From Megamerina dolium (lineage: Eukaryota > Arthropoda > Insecta > Diptera > Megamerinidae), in contig OY978530.1 of NCBI GenBank assembly GCA_963854835.1, positions 35,602,639 to 35,666,638 of the forward strand: DNA of 64,000 bases. The letters are read 5' to 3'. Numbering within the stretch: the first letter of the stretch is position 1; each line of letters starts with the position of its first letter. The notes under the pieces are model-generated. The model was given only the letters and a program-made list of their open reading frames with translations. It ran no database searches and was not told where the DNA came from. The position numbers and the translations under genes are program-made. Positions 33,524 through 44,915 of the stretch are shown in pieces.

Positions 33524-33535
33524 AAAGTCAACCAT

Positions 33536-34329
33536 TTTTATATTTTGCTTTTATTTCGCAATAACCTTTTTGAGCGTGTTTTGTGTGTGGATAAATATAA
33601 GGTGATTTGTAAATGTCGTGTGCCAAAATATGTTGCACTCCTTTTATCCACTTGAATGCTTTAGGAGACAAAAGTGGAAAATATTACATACTGTATGCAG
33701 GAAAGTAGACCTTCCAAATCCAGCACATCCTGCATTAGCGGTCTATTCGGTTTGTTACGAGTATCAATTCGCATATCTCAACCAGTGGCTTTCAGCTAGC
33801 AGATTTTTAAATTACAGTGGTTAGTTATTCCATCGCATCTCACAGGCAATCCCTGCCCAAAAAACACTCACTCACGAGTGGCTCTTGGGTGTTAAAGGAT
33901 CATGTAAAAAAACGAAATTACGTAAAACGAAAGGAAAGGAAAGATAGCAAAATCTGCATGCTTTTTAGCACATACTTCTGTAACTCCCAATACTCAACAA
34001 TCAACTGTCAATATCATCAATCAACATTTTCCAACGTTCCACATTTATTCTCTCTCCCGAAGTGCTTTTCTTCACTTATGTTGAACTTCACTAATGCTTC
34101 TCTACTTACAGTACGTATCGAAGAAAATTATTTACATATTATGTTGTACGTGAAATTGCTTCTCCGCTCTCCGTTCATTGTATCATGCCGCACTTCTTTT
34201 TGCCCATCCAACTGAATTAGATTGTTACTGATTGTGTTTAAACCACTGCCACCTTCCAATCATCAGTGAAAATTGAATTATTGTATACTATTTTTATCTA
34301 TGAAATTGTTTTGAAGTTTGATGTACGCT
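33536..34329. other. Unassigned DNA
   Basis: A plus-strand frame at 33817-34215 (132 codons) has no recognisable motif and could be chance. No repeat or inverted repeat was noticed. It could be the 5' part of the Gypsy relic that becomes recognisable at 34330. Confidence 0.4.
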
Positions 34330-35424
34330 TATCCATTGCCTTTGATTGATTGTATCTTAGTATCTTGGTGGTATCTCGATGAAAAATAAAAAAAAGACGG
34401 CTTTCTCTGTTCCAAATTCCACCACTTTATCAATTCGTCACCATGCCTTTCAGGTTAAGTAATGCCCTGAAAACAATTTCAAAGTTAATGGATCACTTTC
34501 CCACCTCATTCGTGTATCCAAATTTTAATTTATTTGGATGATAACTATTGCTAATAACAGAAACAACATATTTTATTGCTATATGAAATAGCACATTGTA
34601 TACATAAATCTGATTTAACAATAAATGTAGGAAAGAGCAGGTTCTTATTGAAAGAGGTACGATATCTTGGGCATATAATTGGTGAAGGCACAATCAGTAC
34701 CGATCCCGATGAGGTTAAGGCAATTAAAGATTTCCCTTTACTAAAATCAGTTAGGCAACTTCGGCTTCTGACCCCTCTGACAGATGTGCTTCGAAAACGA
34801 CGATCATTTGTTTGGATTAATGAAGGTCTACAAGCGTTTCTATGTTTGAAATATAGTTTAACGTCAGCCCCGATATTACACAGCTCAGATTTTAGTCGTA
34901 CGTTTTCAATTCAATGTAACGGAAATCACATTCCTGTGCTTGCACAACGATCTGATAAAGAAAATGAAGATCCTATAGCATACAAGGTGCGACAATTATG
35001 TATTAAGACTGCCTCAAGAAAACACAATTAAAACACGATATCTGCTAATTTTTCGATATATTTATTCGAAATATTCTCCTCCTGATTCAATACACTTGTT
35101 ACATCGATTTAATAGTGATTCAAACGCGTGTCCCAGCTCATTTTTCAGAATTGCCTCCAGTGCCCTCGTCGAAGTCCGTTGTGTGGTCTGAATGTCATCA
35201 AAAAAGCATCCTTTCAACTTCAATTTCAGTTTTGGGAACAAAAAGAAGTCGCACGGTGCCAAATTAGTTGAATACGGTGGGTGATTCAACACACAGACCT
35301 GATTCCGAGCCAAAAATTGACGAACAATGAGTGCTGTGTCTTAAATTTCATGTTAAAATTTTAACATCCAACGAACACGTGTTTTGTAAAATGAATGTCA
35401 ATAAACATTAAATGTCAACCAAAT

Positions 35425-38068
35425 TTTTTTTTAAAGCTTTTTTTTATTGGATCTAAATTACTTAGAAACTAACAATAAGTAATCAAATCTTACAAACTAA
35501 CTAAAATTATGTGATATTCCCTACGTTCCATCACAATTTGTTGAGTCGCGAAGTATAGCAATTTCACAGCATATTCAGTGTGTCTTTTCTTTTTAATCGA
35601 CGATGCCCCGTGCTCAGCAACAATTGCCTAGCAAAGGGATTCGGATGATTGTGTAATTTTTGAATGTAGCTTCTGCAGGACATTGCAACTTCCTCAGAAA
35701 TTGTGGGTACATTTAAATCTCGATGGATGTTAACGTTCCTCATATACCAAGGAGCGTTTACAATAATTCGCAGACACTTGGATTGTATACGCTGCAATTT
35801 TTCGATATTTGAGGGAGATGCGGTGCCCCAAAACTGAATACCATAAGTCCAAATTGGCTTCAGGATTGCTTTATATAATAGCACTTTGTATTCAAGATTC
35901 AACTTTGATCTTTTGTGTAACAGCCACCATAACTGATTCATTTTAAGCTTGATCTGAGTTTTCTTTGCCTCTATGTGATTTTTCCATGTCAGCCTTCTGT
36001 CGAGGTGAATACCCAAGTACTTTGTTGAGGAACATTGTGGAACTGATTGGCCATTAATATTAAGTGGGGGGCATGTATCTAGCCTTAGCATGAAGGTTAC
36101 ATGTACGCTCTTTGATTCATTGACTTTTATACGCCATTTTGCTAGCCAGATTTCGAGAGAATCGACATGAGTCTGCAGGAGTTTAGTAGCTTCTATGGGG
36201 TTAGAGTGCAAAGGTCGATATATTGTATATATATTGTATATAGTTATGTATAGTTATTGTTGGGCATATCTGAAGTGTATAAGAGATACAGTAAGGGGCC
36301 CAAAACGCTTCCTTGAGGAACGCCAGCGTGAATATCCAAGGGATTTGTTGTGTAATCCTTGTGATGTACGACATTTTCAGGCAGTAATAGTTTGAGTTTG
36401 TAAATAAGGCCATCGTGCCATACTTTATCAAAAGCTTGAGTAATATCAAGAAAGACAGCTGAGCAATACTTTTTTTCTTCAAAAGTGTTCCTTATCAGAG
36501 TTACAATGCGGTGGACTTGTTCTATTGTGCCGTGCTGTTTTCTAAATCCAAACTGATGTTGAGGAATCAGTTGGTTGAGATTAATGAATGGAGTTATATT
36601 CATGACAAGTAGCTTTTCGAATACTTTAGAGAGTAGAGGCAGGAGGCTGATAGGTCTGTACGATGCAACTTTTGTAGGGTCTTTTCCTGGTTTTGCTATC
36701 ATAATAATCAATAACCGTCACTCAAACGGATGGGGAAATCAGTGAGAATTGGCCGATTTGAGTTTTTTGCTGATTTCCACAAAGAGTAGTCTGACGATTC
36801 ACCAGATGTTAATTTCGCTATGTGCTCTTCTAACTCTTTGTTGTTTTTACTTTTTACGGATTGCTTTAACTTTCGAGTGCAGTGCTGTAGCTGTGTTTTC
36901 AGATTCGGTGATCTATATTCTTGCCATTGTCTTCGGAGTCTTCTTTTCTGTCTTACTAGCAATTCAATGTCGGCTGGTGTGTATGGGCTTTAGTTTGATT
37001 GCTTGCATACCTTTGTGCAGGTGGCTGAGCTGAGAGCTAATGAGAGCAGCTGGGTGAATTTTTCGAGTGCTGAGTCTACATCGTGTCCATTTCTTAATAC
37101 AGTACTTAGAGGAAGATGGGAATTTATATATTTCTAGAATTTCAACCAGTCTATTTTCTTTCTAACGCAATTGCCTTGGGGCTTGGTGATTTTATAGATA
37201 TTATCGTGGGTGAGTGGTTGGATGATAGATCATAATTACACTCTGTGGAGATATTTTCCATCTGTAAACCTTTGGCGACTCCAAAGTCTATGAGATCGGG
37301 TATTTTCCTCTTGTCCGTCGGCCAATATGTCGGTTGACCATTTGAAATAACATCGTAGCCGTGGTTAGTGATGATTGAACATAGTCTTCTGCCTTTTGGA
37401 GTTATTAAGCGGGAGCCCCAGTGAGTGTGTTTGGCGTTGAAATCGCCAGCAACCAAGAATTTGCTATCAAGAGTTGAGAAAAATTCTTTATATTGCTGTT
37501 CGGTAATACTGTATCTTGGGGGACAGTATATCGCAGATATTACTAGTTTAGAGATGTATTCTTCCAGACATATAGATGTTGCTTGCAAGTAGACGCTACT
37601 GAAATCTTCGAGAACATGATGTTTTATTCTGCATTTTATCAATATGGCAGTTCCTCCGCGTGCCTTACCATGCGGATGATTTGTGGTGTACAGTTTGTAA
37701 TATGGTATTTGGTAGAAATTTTTGTCAGTGAAATGGGTCTCAGATATCATCATTATGTCGATCTGGCTGGATTCAAGGAATTGAATTAGCTCCAAACGGT
37801 GCTGGCTTAAGCCGTTGGCATTCCAGTGGCATATCTTGAGACAACTCATGGTCTGGATAGCAATGTTTGGAGTAACATCGATTGATTTTTCATCATTTCT
37901 TGCATCATTGTTTGCATTGAGTTCATGAATTGGTTCATATTCTGAATTAATGTTTGAAGCAAATGTTCAAGGGCACTTGGCTGTTGGGTGGGCAGTGAGT
38001 GTTTCTGCTCATTATTTACATTGCTTTGTTGGTGTGGGTTTTGTTTTAACACGCTAGCGTATGAATTA
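35425..38068 (-). mobile_element. Jockey-clade LINE, 5'-truncated, inserted in mariner D1
   Basis: A poly(A) tail appears as poly(T) at 35425-35432. CCAAAT is found on both sides (35419-35424 and 38069-38074) and serves as the target duplication. The element starts within ORF1: 38068-37846 encodes NSYASVLKQNPHQQS...MMQEMMKNQSMLLQTLL, the end of a Gag-like ORF1. ORF2 follows with a four-base overlap (ATG at 37849). Confidence 0.85.
35564..37849 (-). pseudogene. Jockey ORF2 (endonuclease-RT), defective
   Basis: The endonuclease (37849-37151) is intact: LKICHWNANGLSQHRLEL, ISETHFTDKNF, FLVAGDFNAKHTHWGS and DLSSNHSPTIISI. The RT is broken: 36962-36708 (linker), then 36711-36244 with KPGKDPTKVASYRPISLLPL, HQFGFRKQHGTIEQVHR and AGVPQGSVLGPLLYLLYTSD. 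A deletion near 36240 removes the YADD active site. 36211-35564 holds the C-terminal thumb (RRLTWKNHIEAKK; YGIQFWGTASPSNIEKLQRI). A second deletion in the palm (LLPENVVHHKDYTT) is likely. It cannot reverse-transcribe. Confidence 0.85.
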
Positions 38069-38639
38069 CCAAATGCCATGAAATTTTGACAGTTAGTAGA
38101 GGAAGGTTGAAGCTTCAAAACGCATGTGCTCACACATAGATGGCGCGCTTGATTGCTGAGATATGGTTCGAGTCTTAATACATAATTGTCACACCTTGTA
38201 TATCGCATACAAGTTTAATCAAGCTCAACGTAATTACTCCGTCTCAGAACAGCAATGCTGAGTAGCCGTGCTAGCTGTTAAAAAGTTTCGAGCGTATGTA
38301 GAAGGCAACAATTTGAAATAATTACTGATCATGCAGCATTGAAATGGTTGATAGCTAATCTGATTTACATGGACGCTTATCGCGATGGGCTTTGAAACTT
38401 CAAGGATTCAAATTTACTATTATGCACCGCAAAGGGTCTCAAAACGTTGTTCTAGATTCTCTGTCAAGAATATATTCTCTTGATTGCGCTGCAGTGGAGG
38501 TTGCCTGCGTTGTTGAAATCGAAAGTACTGTGGAGTTAGACTTTCAATTTCCACATTTCAAGTTGGAACAATATTTTCAACTGATTTAAAAGATCTCAGA
38601 AACACAACATCTTTTCCCTCACATAGAGTTAATAAATGG

Positions 38640-40620
38640 GTATATTATTATTATTAAGGCTATGAAGAACCGCGACTTGAAGACCTTTTGTGCAGCCTTA
38701 TTCCCTAACTAGCAGATCTCAAGACTATTTATAAATCTTGTCACTGCTGTGGGATTGATTTTAACTAGGTCGCTGGGAACTAGGAATCCGTTGCCTAGGT
38801 AGTTTAGTCTGCGTCTAGCCACAGCAGGGCAATTTCAAAGAACGTGTTCTGCTGATTCATGATCTTCAAGACAGAGGTGACAGAGATCGTTATTTACCAC
38901 ACCCATTTTCGTCATGTGATAATTAAATTTACAATGACCTGTTAGTAGTTCAGTGTACAGTTTGATGTCTCTTCTGCTGAGGTTCAAGATAGTATCTAGT
39001 ATCTTAATATAGGGTTATCCATTTCGCGGTTTCAAAAGTATAAGGCTAGAATTCGACATCTGTCAAACTGAGTTGTTAAAACAATTTCTTTCTTTTTCAG
39101 TTCAAAGTCTGACATTTGCGAAAATGGATCGCTTAACTATCGCACAACGCATTAAAATTGTAAAAACCTACTACAAAAATGGTGATTCTGCCACAGACAC
39201 ATATCGTCCTTTAAGAGGAGATTATGGTTTACATAATCGTCCAACTACGCAAGCAATTGGCAAAATTGTGAAGAAATATGAAGAGACTGGATCGGTTAGA
39301 GATATTGTAAGGCCTATGCATCATCGTTTTGCTCGTAAAATATCGCTGCTGTAAGTGAAAGTGTTGCCGAAGACCCGAATGTGTCGATTCCTCGTCGTTC
39401 TCAGGAATTAGGACTGTCTTACGGCACATTATGGCGTATTTTGCATTTGGATCTACACCTACATCCATATAAAATCCAGCTCACACAACAACTGAAGCCA
39501 GCTGACCATTCACAACGTCGTAGATACGTCGAATGAGTGCTTGAACAACAGGCGGTGGATGGCGATTTTTCGAACAAAATTTTCTTCAGCGACGAAGCAC
39601 ATTTCTCACTCGGTGGGTATGTTAACAAACAAAATTGTCGTATTTGGGGTTCTGAGAATCCTCAAGTAATTGAAGAGAGGCCACTACATCCACAAAAAGT
39701 CACTGCTTGGTGCGCTCTTTGGTCCGGAGGTGTGATTGGACCTTACTTCTTCGAAAACGACGATGGAACGACTGTCACCGTCAATTCGGAGCGTTATGGT
39801 CATATGATAACCGACTTTTTTTGCCTGCTATTGAAGAATACGACTTAGAGAATATGTGGTTTCAACAAGACGGTGCCACATGCCACACAACTCGAGCGAA
39901 TATGGCTTTATTGCAAGAGAAATTTTCTGGCCGCGTAATTTCTCGTCGTGGCGATATCAAGTGGCCACCAAGATCATGCGATTTGACACCGCTTGACTTT
40001 TTTTTGTGGGGCTACGCGAAAGACCGTGTTTATGCAGATAAACCTTTAACTCTTGAGCACCTAAAAACCAACATTTGTCACGTTATGGCTGAGATACCGC
40101 CCAATATGTGTCAAAAAGTGGTCGAAAATTACCTCAAAAGAATCGATGCTTGCAACAATTCGCGTGGTGGTCATTTAAATGATGTAGTATTTCACACATA
40201 ATGTCAACGTTCAAACTTTATAATAAAAAAGAAATATCATGATAAAAAATATTTTATATGTGTTTTATTTACATTTACTTTTGAAACCGCAAAATGGATA
40301 ACCCGTTATATTCAGGGTCGATGAACCTTTTCGACTGCCGCATGCCTGTTTGGGCTTTCCAGTAATCGGTTAGACTAATTTTTTCCTTTTCACATTTTAA
40401 TTTGTTCATGAAGCTACTGTTTAGCCCGCAGAAGGGTTCTGGGCATATGAAAGGGGTGTCTGCGCCCTTTTTGGCCAGTAAATCTACCATTTCATTTCCT
40501 GCATGCCCCTCGTGTCCCGGTACCCATATTAGAGTCACAGAGTTCCTCTTTGCTAAGGTATTGAGGAGTTCAAAGCATTCCCAAACCAATTTAGATTGAT
40601 GGGTAGATGGGTATAATTAT
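38640..40620 (-). pseudogene. I-type LINE 3' part (RNase H and C-terminus) with (TAA)n tail
   Basis: Read on minus, 40589-40310 encodes the RNase H end (LIWVPGHEGHAGNEMVDLLA; PEPFCGL). After the rosa copy at 39011-40308, the frame continues with NLSRRDIKLYTELLTGHCKF, HMTKMGVVNNDLCHLC and CPAVARRRLNYLG, including a CxxC...H...C zinc motif. It ends in a short (TAA)n at 38644-38655, the tail type of I elements. The upstream half is absent. Confidence 0.7.
39011..40308 (+). mobile_element. rosa-like mariner copy 3, full length (about 1.3 kb)
   Basis: Both inverted repeats are present (AGGGTTATCCATTTCGCGG at left; reversed TAACGGGTTATCCATTTTG at right), flanked by TA. The transposase starts at ATG 39124 (MDRLTIAQRIKIVK). 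Lesions: an 8-base deletion at CGTTTTGCTCGTA (39340), a TGA in place of Trp at 39535-39537 and a 7-T run near 39818. The end (39707-40201) is open, with QQDGATCHT and DLTPLDFFLWGYAK; 41 residues separate the two Asp (DD41D). It is a complete but inactive copy inserted in the I-type LINE. Confidence 0.92.
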
Positions 40621-40739
40621 AAACCAAGTGAATAAGCAACTGGAAACAAAGAACAAGAACAGAGTTCCTAAAAAATCTGGACTCCTCAACAAAAGTTCGG
40701 TAAGTTGCATGAATAAATACACCCAAACATGTTTTTAAT

Positions 40740-41440
40740 TTGTTATTTTTAAACTTTAGTATTTATCTTTTTATTTCACTACATTTTTTAAATCTGTAGA
40801 TCCTGATCAAAGCAATCCTCATAATCACGTTTTGTAGCTTGTTAAGTTCTACGTTAACCGCATTAATTATCTCTGCATTGCTACCAAAGACTTTTCCCCT
40901 CAAATTTTTCTTAATGTTTGGAAATAACCAGAAATTACAATGAAAATATGGTGACGATCGAATTTCTTCGATGCTAGAAAGCGCAATAAAGGTCATTTCA
41001 GTGTGAGCTGGCGCATTATCATGGTGCAAAAAGTAGCGCCGCAGTCCTCTTTACCCAACAAATTTTCTAACACTTTTGGTAAGCAGTCAGTATACCATTT
41101 CGCCGTCACTGTCTGTATTTAAAGGAATAACAGCTACAATTCTTGCTCTATTGAAGTAAACCGTTTTCATCACTTTCATTGCTGACTTTTGTTGCCTTTT
41201 GTCGTATCGTAAAACCAAGCTTTGTCAACTGTTGTACTGAAGTTGCTAGACTCTTCGTTTTCGAATTTTCTTAGAAAATATTGAGCAAAACGGACTCGAG
41301 CTTCTTTCTGACTATCATGCAACATTCGTGGGACCCATCGAGCAGATTTCTTCGTATATTGTAGATCATTCTGGAAAATTCGGAATACACCATTCAAATG
41401 CAATTCACTGGTTAACATTTCTTATGTCACTTGTAGATCT
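40740..41440 (-). pseudogene. Mariner transposase relic (middle and C-terminus)
   Basis: 41418-41176 encodes a middle segment (YTKKSARWVPRMLHDSQKEA; TTVDKAWFYD, where the usual DE is DK). 41029-40763 encodes HHDNAPAHTEMTFIAL and FWLFPNIKKNLRGKVFG. Between them the frame is broken. The N-terminal part may be at 42660-42394, separated by unrelated DNA. Catalytic positions are eroded. Confidence 0.7.
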
Positions 41441-41454
41441 TAGTCAATTTTTTC

Positions 41455-41702
41455 ATTAATTAGAGCCGTCCGCGGCTGTCAGTCTCTCAAGGGGAAATAC
41501 ATGTACGTGGGTAGATGCCGTAATTGAGTTTCTGACGAAAGTCTGACCTAGTACTCCCACGTAGTGACGGGTGGTAACGACTGCATGCTTGGCCACTAAT
41601 GTGACATAAGGAGGCCATACTTTTCGCCTGGTATGCGGCTGGCTAAGATAGGCAGGCGGAGGGAGTAAACCTTCTTAATAAAACGAACAAAACCAAAAAA
41701 AA
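41455..41702 (+). other. Poly(A)-ended retroposed fragment
   Basis: GC-richer than its surroundings, it ends in AACAAAACC followed by A10 (41692-41704). It has no ORF and no clear RNA polymerase III box. It looks like the 3' untranslated end of a 5'-truncated LINE, or a SINE of unknown origin. It lies inside the decayed mariner region. Confidence 0.4.
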
Positions 41703-42234
41703 AATTTCCACATTTATCTTGTCGGTCGATGATTTTGGTCTTCATTCGCGAGGCTGGTCCTCAAAGGAAAAATGTCTAGTCTGGAATCGTTGATACCATA
41801 TGCTGTTTGGATTCACTAAAAATTTCTATGGGCTTCTATTCTTCGAGTTGTTATCGAAATCCGTAAAGAATTACATTTCTTCTGACATTAGTGGAAGAAT
41901 TTCCACCAACCTTTCGTCAGAAATTTCAGGTTTTCTCATCTCCATTCTTACCGATTTTTCTGAAATTTATAATGAAATATCATAAGATTACTACAAAACG
42001 TGTACTGTTTTTAAATTCTTTTGATTTTACATAAAATATCATCAATTAATGGAACTTTTGTTAGTCCCTCCGTATATACACTTATGTATTATGTGTTCGA
42101 AAAAGTTCGGTTACAAAAAACGAAAGACTTTTTTCTTATATTTAAAACGAGCTTTATTAAACGAAATATATGTCGCTTTGATCAATAACATTTTGCTATT
42201 TTGGGGTAAAATCATTATTCCATCTGTGTAAAGC
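41703..42234. other. Unassigned AT-rich DNA
   Basis: Short frames only. 41860-41970 contains direct repeats of AGAAATTTC/GGTTTTCTC type without clear structure. Nothing recognisable. Confidence 0.4.
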
Positions 42235-42660
42235 TTCTAGGTTTTCTAAGTGTTCTCCTTAAATTTCTTTCTGTATCCAGCTTTCTAAAAATGGTTGCTA
42301 ACTGTTTCTTTGTGAAAGCCTATTTCCCTAGCAACATCCACGCTGCTTATGTGGCGGTCTTGCTCAATTTCGTCCATGATTTCATCGACCTTTTCAGTGA
42401 TTGCTCGACCAGAGCGAGACGCCGCTGATGCCTATGGTATCAGCTATTTCACACATAGTCGCACTTGGATTTTCACAAACAATAACATGTAATTTTTCAA
42501 TGATATCTAGTGTCGATGAACTTTTCGGACGTCCAGTGTGTGGTTTATCTTCAATAATTGTAAGACCATGTTCAAACTCAGCAATCAAATTTTCTATTGT
42601 TGCACATGAAGAATCATATGTACTTAACACATTTACCATACCGCTATAGATTTCTTGTCC
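42235..42660 (-). pseudogene. Two mariner N-terminal relics side by side
   Basis: 42660-42394 encodes an N-terminal helix-turn-helix segment (EHGLTIIEDKPHTGRPKSSS; MCEIADTIGIS). 42420-42235 encodes a different mariner type (VDEIMDEIEQDRHISSVDVA; KAGYRKKF), like the relic at 57545. The junction is near 42410. Both are short and broken. Confidence 0.6.
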
Positions 42661-42806
42661 AGATAAACCTTTTTTAAATAAATACTCAATAATGGAAAAA
42701 TTTTTTCAATTTTTCCGTTTTAGAAAAACACTGCGACACATTAACTTCAAGCAGATGTTAAACAAAGAATGAGTTGCTCTATTGATTTGAAACTTTACAC
42801 TTTTAT

Positions 42807-43112
42807 ATTGCGAAAGATCACTCTTGCAAACAGGTGCTACTTTAGGTTAAGCAAGCAATGGAGAAGCCGAGCCCTCTCTCGAAGAACGAAAACTACACTC
42901 TACAAGTCTCTCATCATGTCTATTCTTACATATGGCGCTGAAGCCTGGACAATTTCCACCTTGGATGAGCAAATGCTTGGAGTTTTCGAAAGAAAAGTCC
43001 AACGTGTTATATTCGGAACCCGCTGGAGGACGACGCAGAAGAGGAAGACCTAACCTTCGGTGGAAAGACCAAGTACTAGAGAGCCTGACGGCGTTTGGAA
43101 TTTCCAAGTGGA
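42807..43112 (+). pseudogene. RTE fragment d (3' coding end), with internal deletion
   Basis: It encodes [38 protein letters not shown] and then jumps from ERKVQR to [20 protein letters not shown], omitting the segment VGGEYRIRYNHELY...VERMEEHAPAKK present in copy b. It stops at 43112 where the AT array begins. Confidence 0.85.
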
Positions 43113-43829
<717 letters not shown>

Positions 43830-43936
43830 TTATAATACCTTTCCATGCCCCTTTAGGCCCCTCATTAGTTACTGTAGAACCAAACCAAATATTAAAAAAT
43901 CTAATAAAACCAAAGTTTTAAGTTACGAAATCACAA

Positions 43937-44915
43937 CAGTGTTGTGCACTATTTTTCAACAACGCTAACTAAGTACCTAACGACTACGCACAAGATTAGC
44001 ACCTAGACCTAAGCTTCTAAATATCCCTCGCGTCTAACACACTAGTTGGCTGAAATAAAACAATTATATTTTATCAATGATACTTGCGGTTTTGGGTATT
44101 CGCATTATTGCTGGTGTGTTATATTTTGTACTTTTACACTAATACTGGAGGGCCTCGTAAGGATCGCAGTATTTACACTTCTTATACTCTTACACTAATA
44201 CTGGAGGGCCTCGTAAGTATTTACACTTTTTCTTAACGCTAACACTTCGGTGTAAGACTCACAACTGAAAGCGACTGTATTCGGTAAGCTGGCAGCTTAT
44301 ATGCCATTTTTCTAACACTAGCCACATATCAATCTACCCACATATCAATCTACCCACATACCAACATATAACATACAATAATATCGCTCATTTGCTGCAA
44401 GACCGGCATAAATCAAAAAACGTGATTTTTGAGTTAATGCTGCAGAATTGTTCGTTATATCATACTTCATGTTGAGTGAAAAATTCATATGAATACCTCT
44501 TATATGCTCCGCTTGAGAAGAGAATTTTTTCCGTGTTTTCCGTGTACGGTTGGAGTCAGTTGAAAACTTCTAACGCGTTTTATGGAAAATCGATTTTTTT
44601 GACTTATGCCGGTCTTGCAGCAAATGAGCGATATATTCACACCACTTGTGTGTACGCATGTATGTGTTTATGTACGCGTAATTTTAGTTATCACGTATGC
44701 TTACAAAGGTATGCTTACATAAGTGCAGAACTACGAATTGTGTGGGAAAGTGCTTTGCCAGCATCTTCACACCCAACTGCAACTCAGTTGACGCAATGTT
44801 TTGACATTCCACAATTATAAGTAATATTAGTATGGATTGTGTATATCACAACTTTGAGCAATGTTGGTATGTGTATGGACAAATATGTAGTTCACAATTT
44901 CGGGAAATATATTCG
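43937..44915. repeat. LTR repeat A, interrupted by a MITE
   Basis: It begins TGTTGTGCACTATTTTTC and contains GAGGGCCTCGTAAGGATCGC, ACACTTCGGTGTAAGACTC and CCACATACCAACATATAAC. After the MITE (44385-44630) it continues to about TCACAATTTCGGGAAATAT. A local duplication of ACTAATACTGGAGGGCCTCG is present (near 44139 and 44194). The same sequence recurs at 55031-55660. It may be the 3' LTR of the minus-strand Gypsy to its right, or a solo LTR. Confidence 0.7.
44385..44630. mobile_element. MITE with 35-bp inverted repeats (246 bp)
   Basis: The ends read CGCTCATTTGCTGCAAGACC at left and the exact reverse complement at right, extending about 35 bp with one or two mismatches. ATAT flanks both sides. 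The homologous LTR at 55031 lacks it and reads straight through (AATAATATATTCAC), confirming insertion. No ORF; superfamily uncertain. Confidence 0.88.

Larger units (their letters stand above)
34983..38198 (-). mobile_element. mariner D1 (DD34D type), internally deleted, carrying a jockey element
   Basis: The ends read CAAGGTGCGACAATTATG at left and, reversed, CAAGGTGTGACAATTATG at right, each next to TA. 35313-35062 encodes the transposase C-terminus (VLNHPPYSTNLAPCDFFLFP), nearly identical to mariner D2 at 61167. Most of the transposase is deleted between the start region (near 35345) and codon ARNQV. The jockey insertion is in its 5' untranslated region. Confidence 0.85.
34330..38640 (+). 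pseudogene. pol: Gypsy pol relic (RT and RNase H) split by a nested mariner
   Basis: RT palm sequence begins near 34390 (KKTAFSVPNSTT), with frame changes and a degraded YLDD region near 34540. 34576-34982 continues with DLTINVGKSRFLLKEVRYLG and DPDEVKAIKDFP, then RNase H start (LQAFLCLKYSLTSAPIL). It stops at DPIAY (34980) and resumes at 38213 with NQAQRNYSVSEQQ-like sequence and RKGSQNVVLDSLSRIYSL up to 38589. The gap is filled by the mariner at 34983-38198. The integrase is missing; an I-type LINE begins at about 38640. Confidence 0.75.

Noticed and set aside
33817..34215. A 132-codon plus-strand protein gene
   Set aside because: No recognisable domain, low-complexity composition and no conserved neighbour; probably chance.
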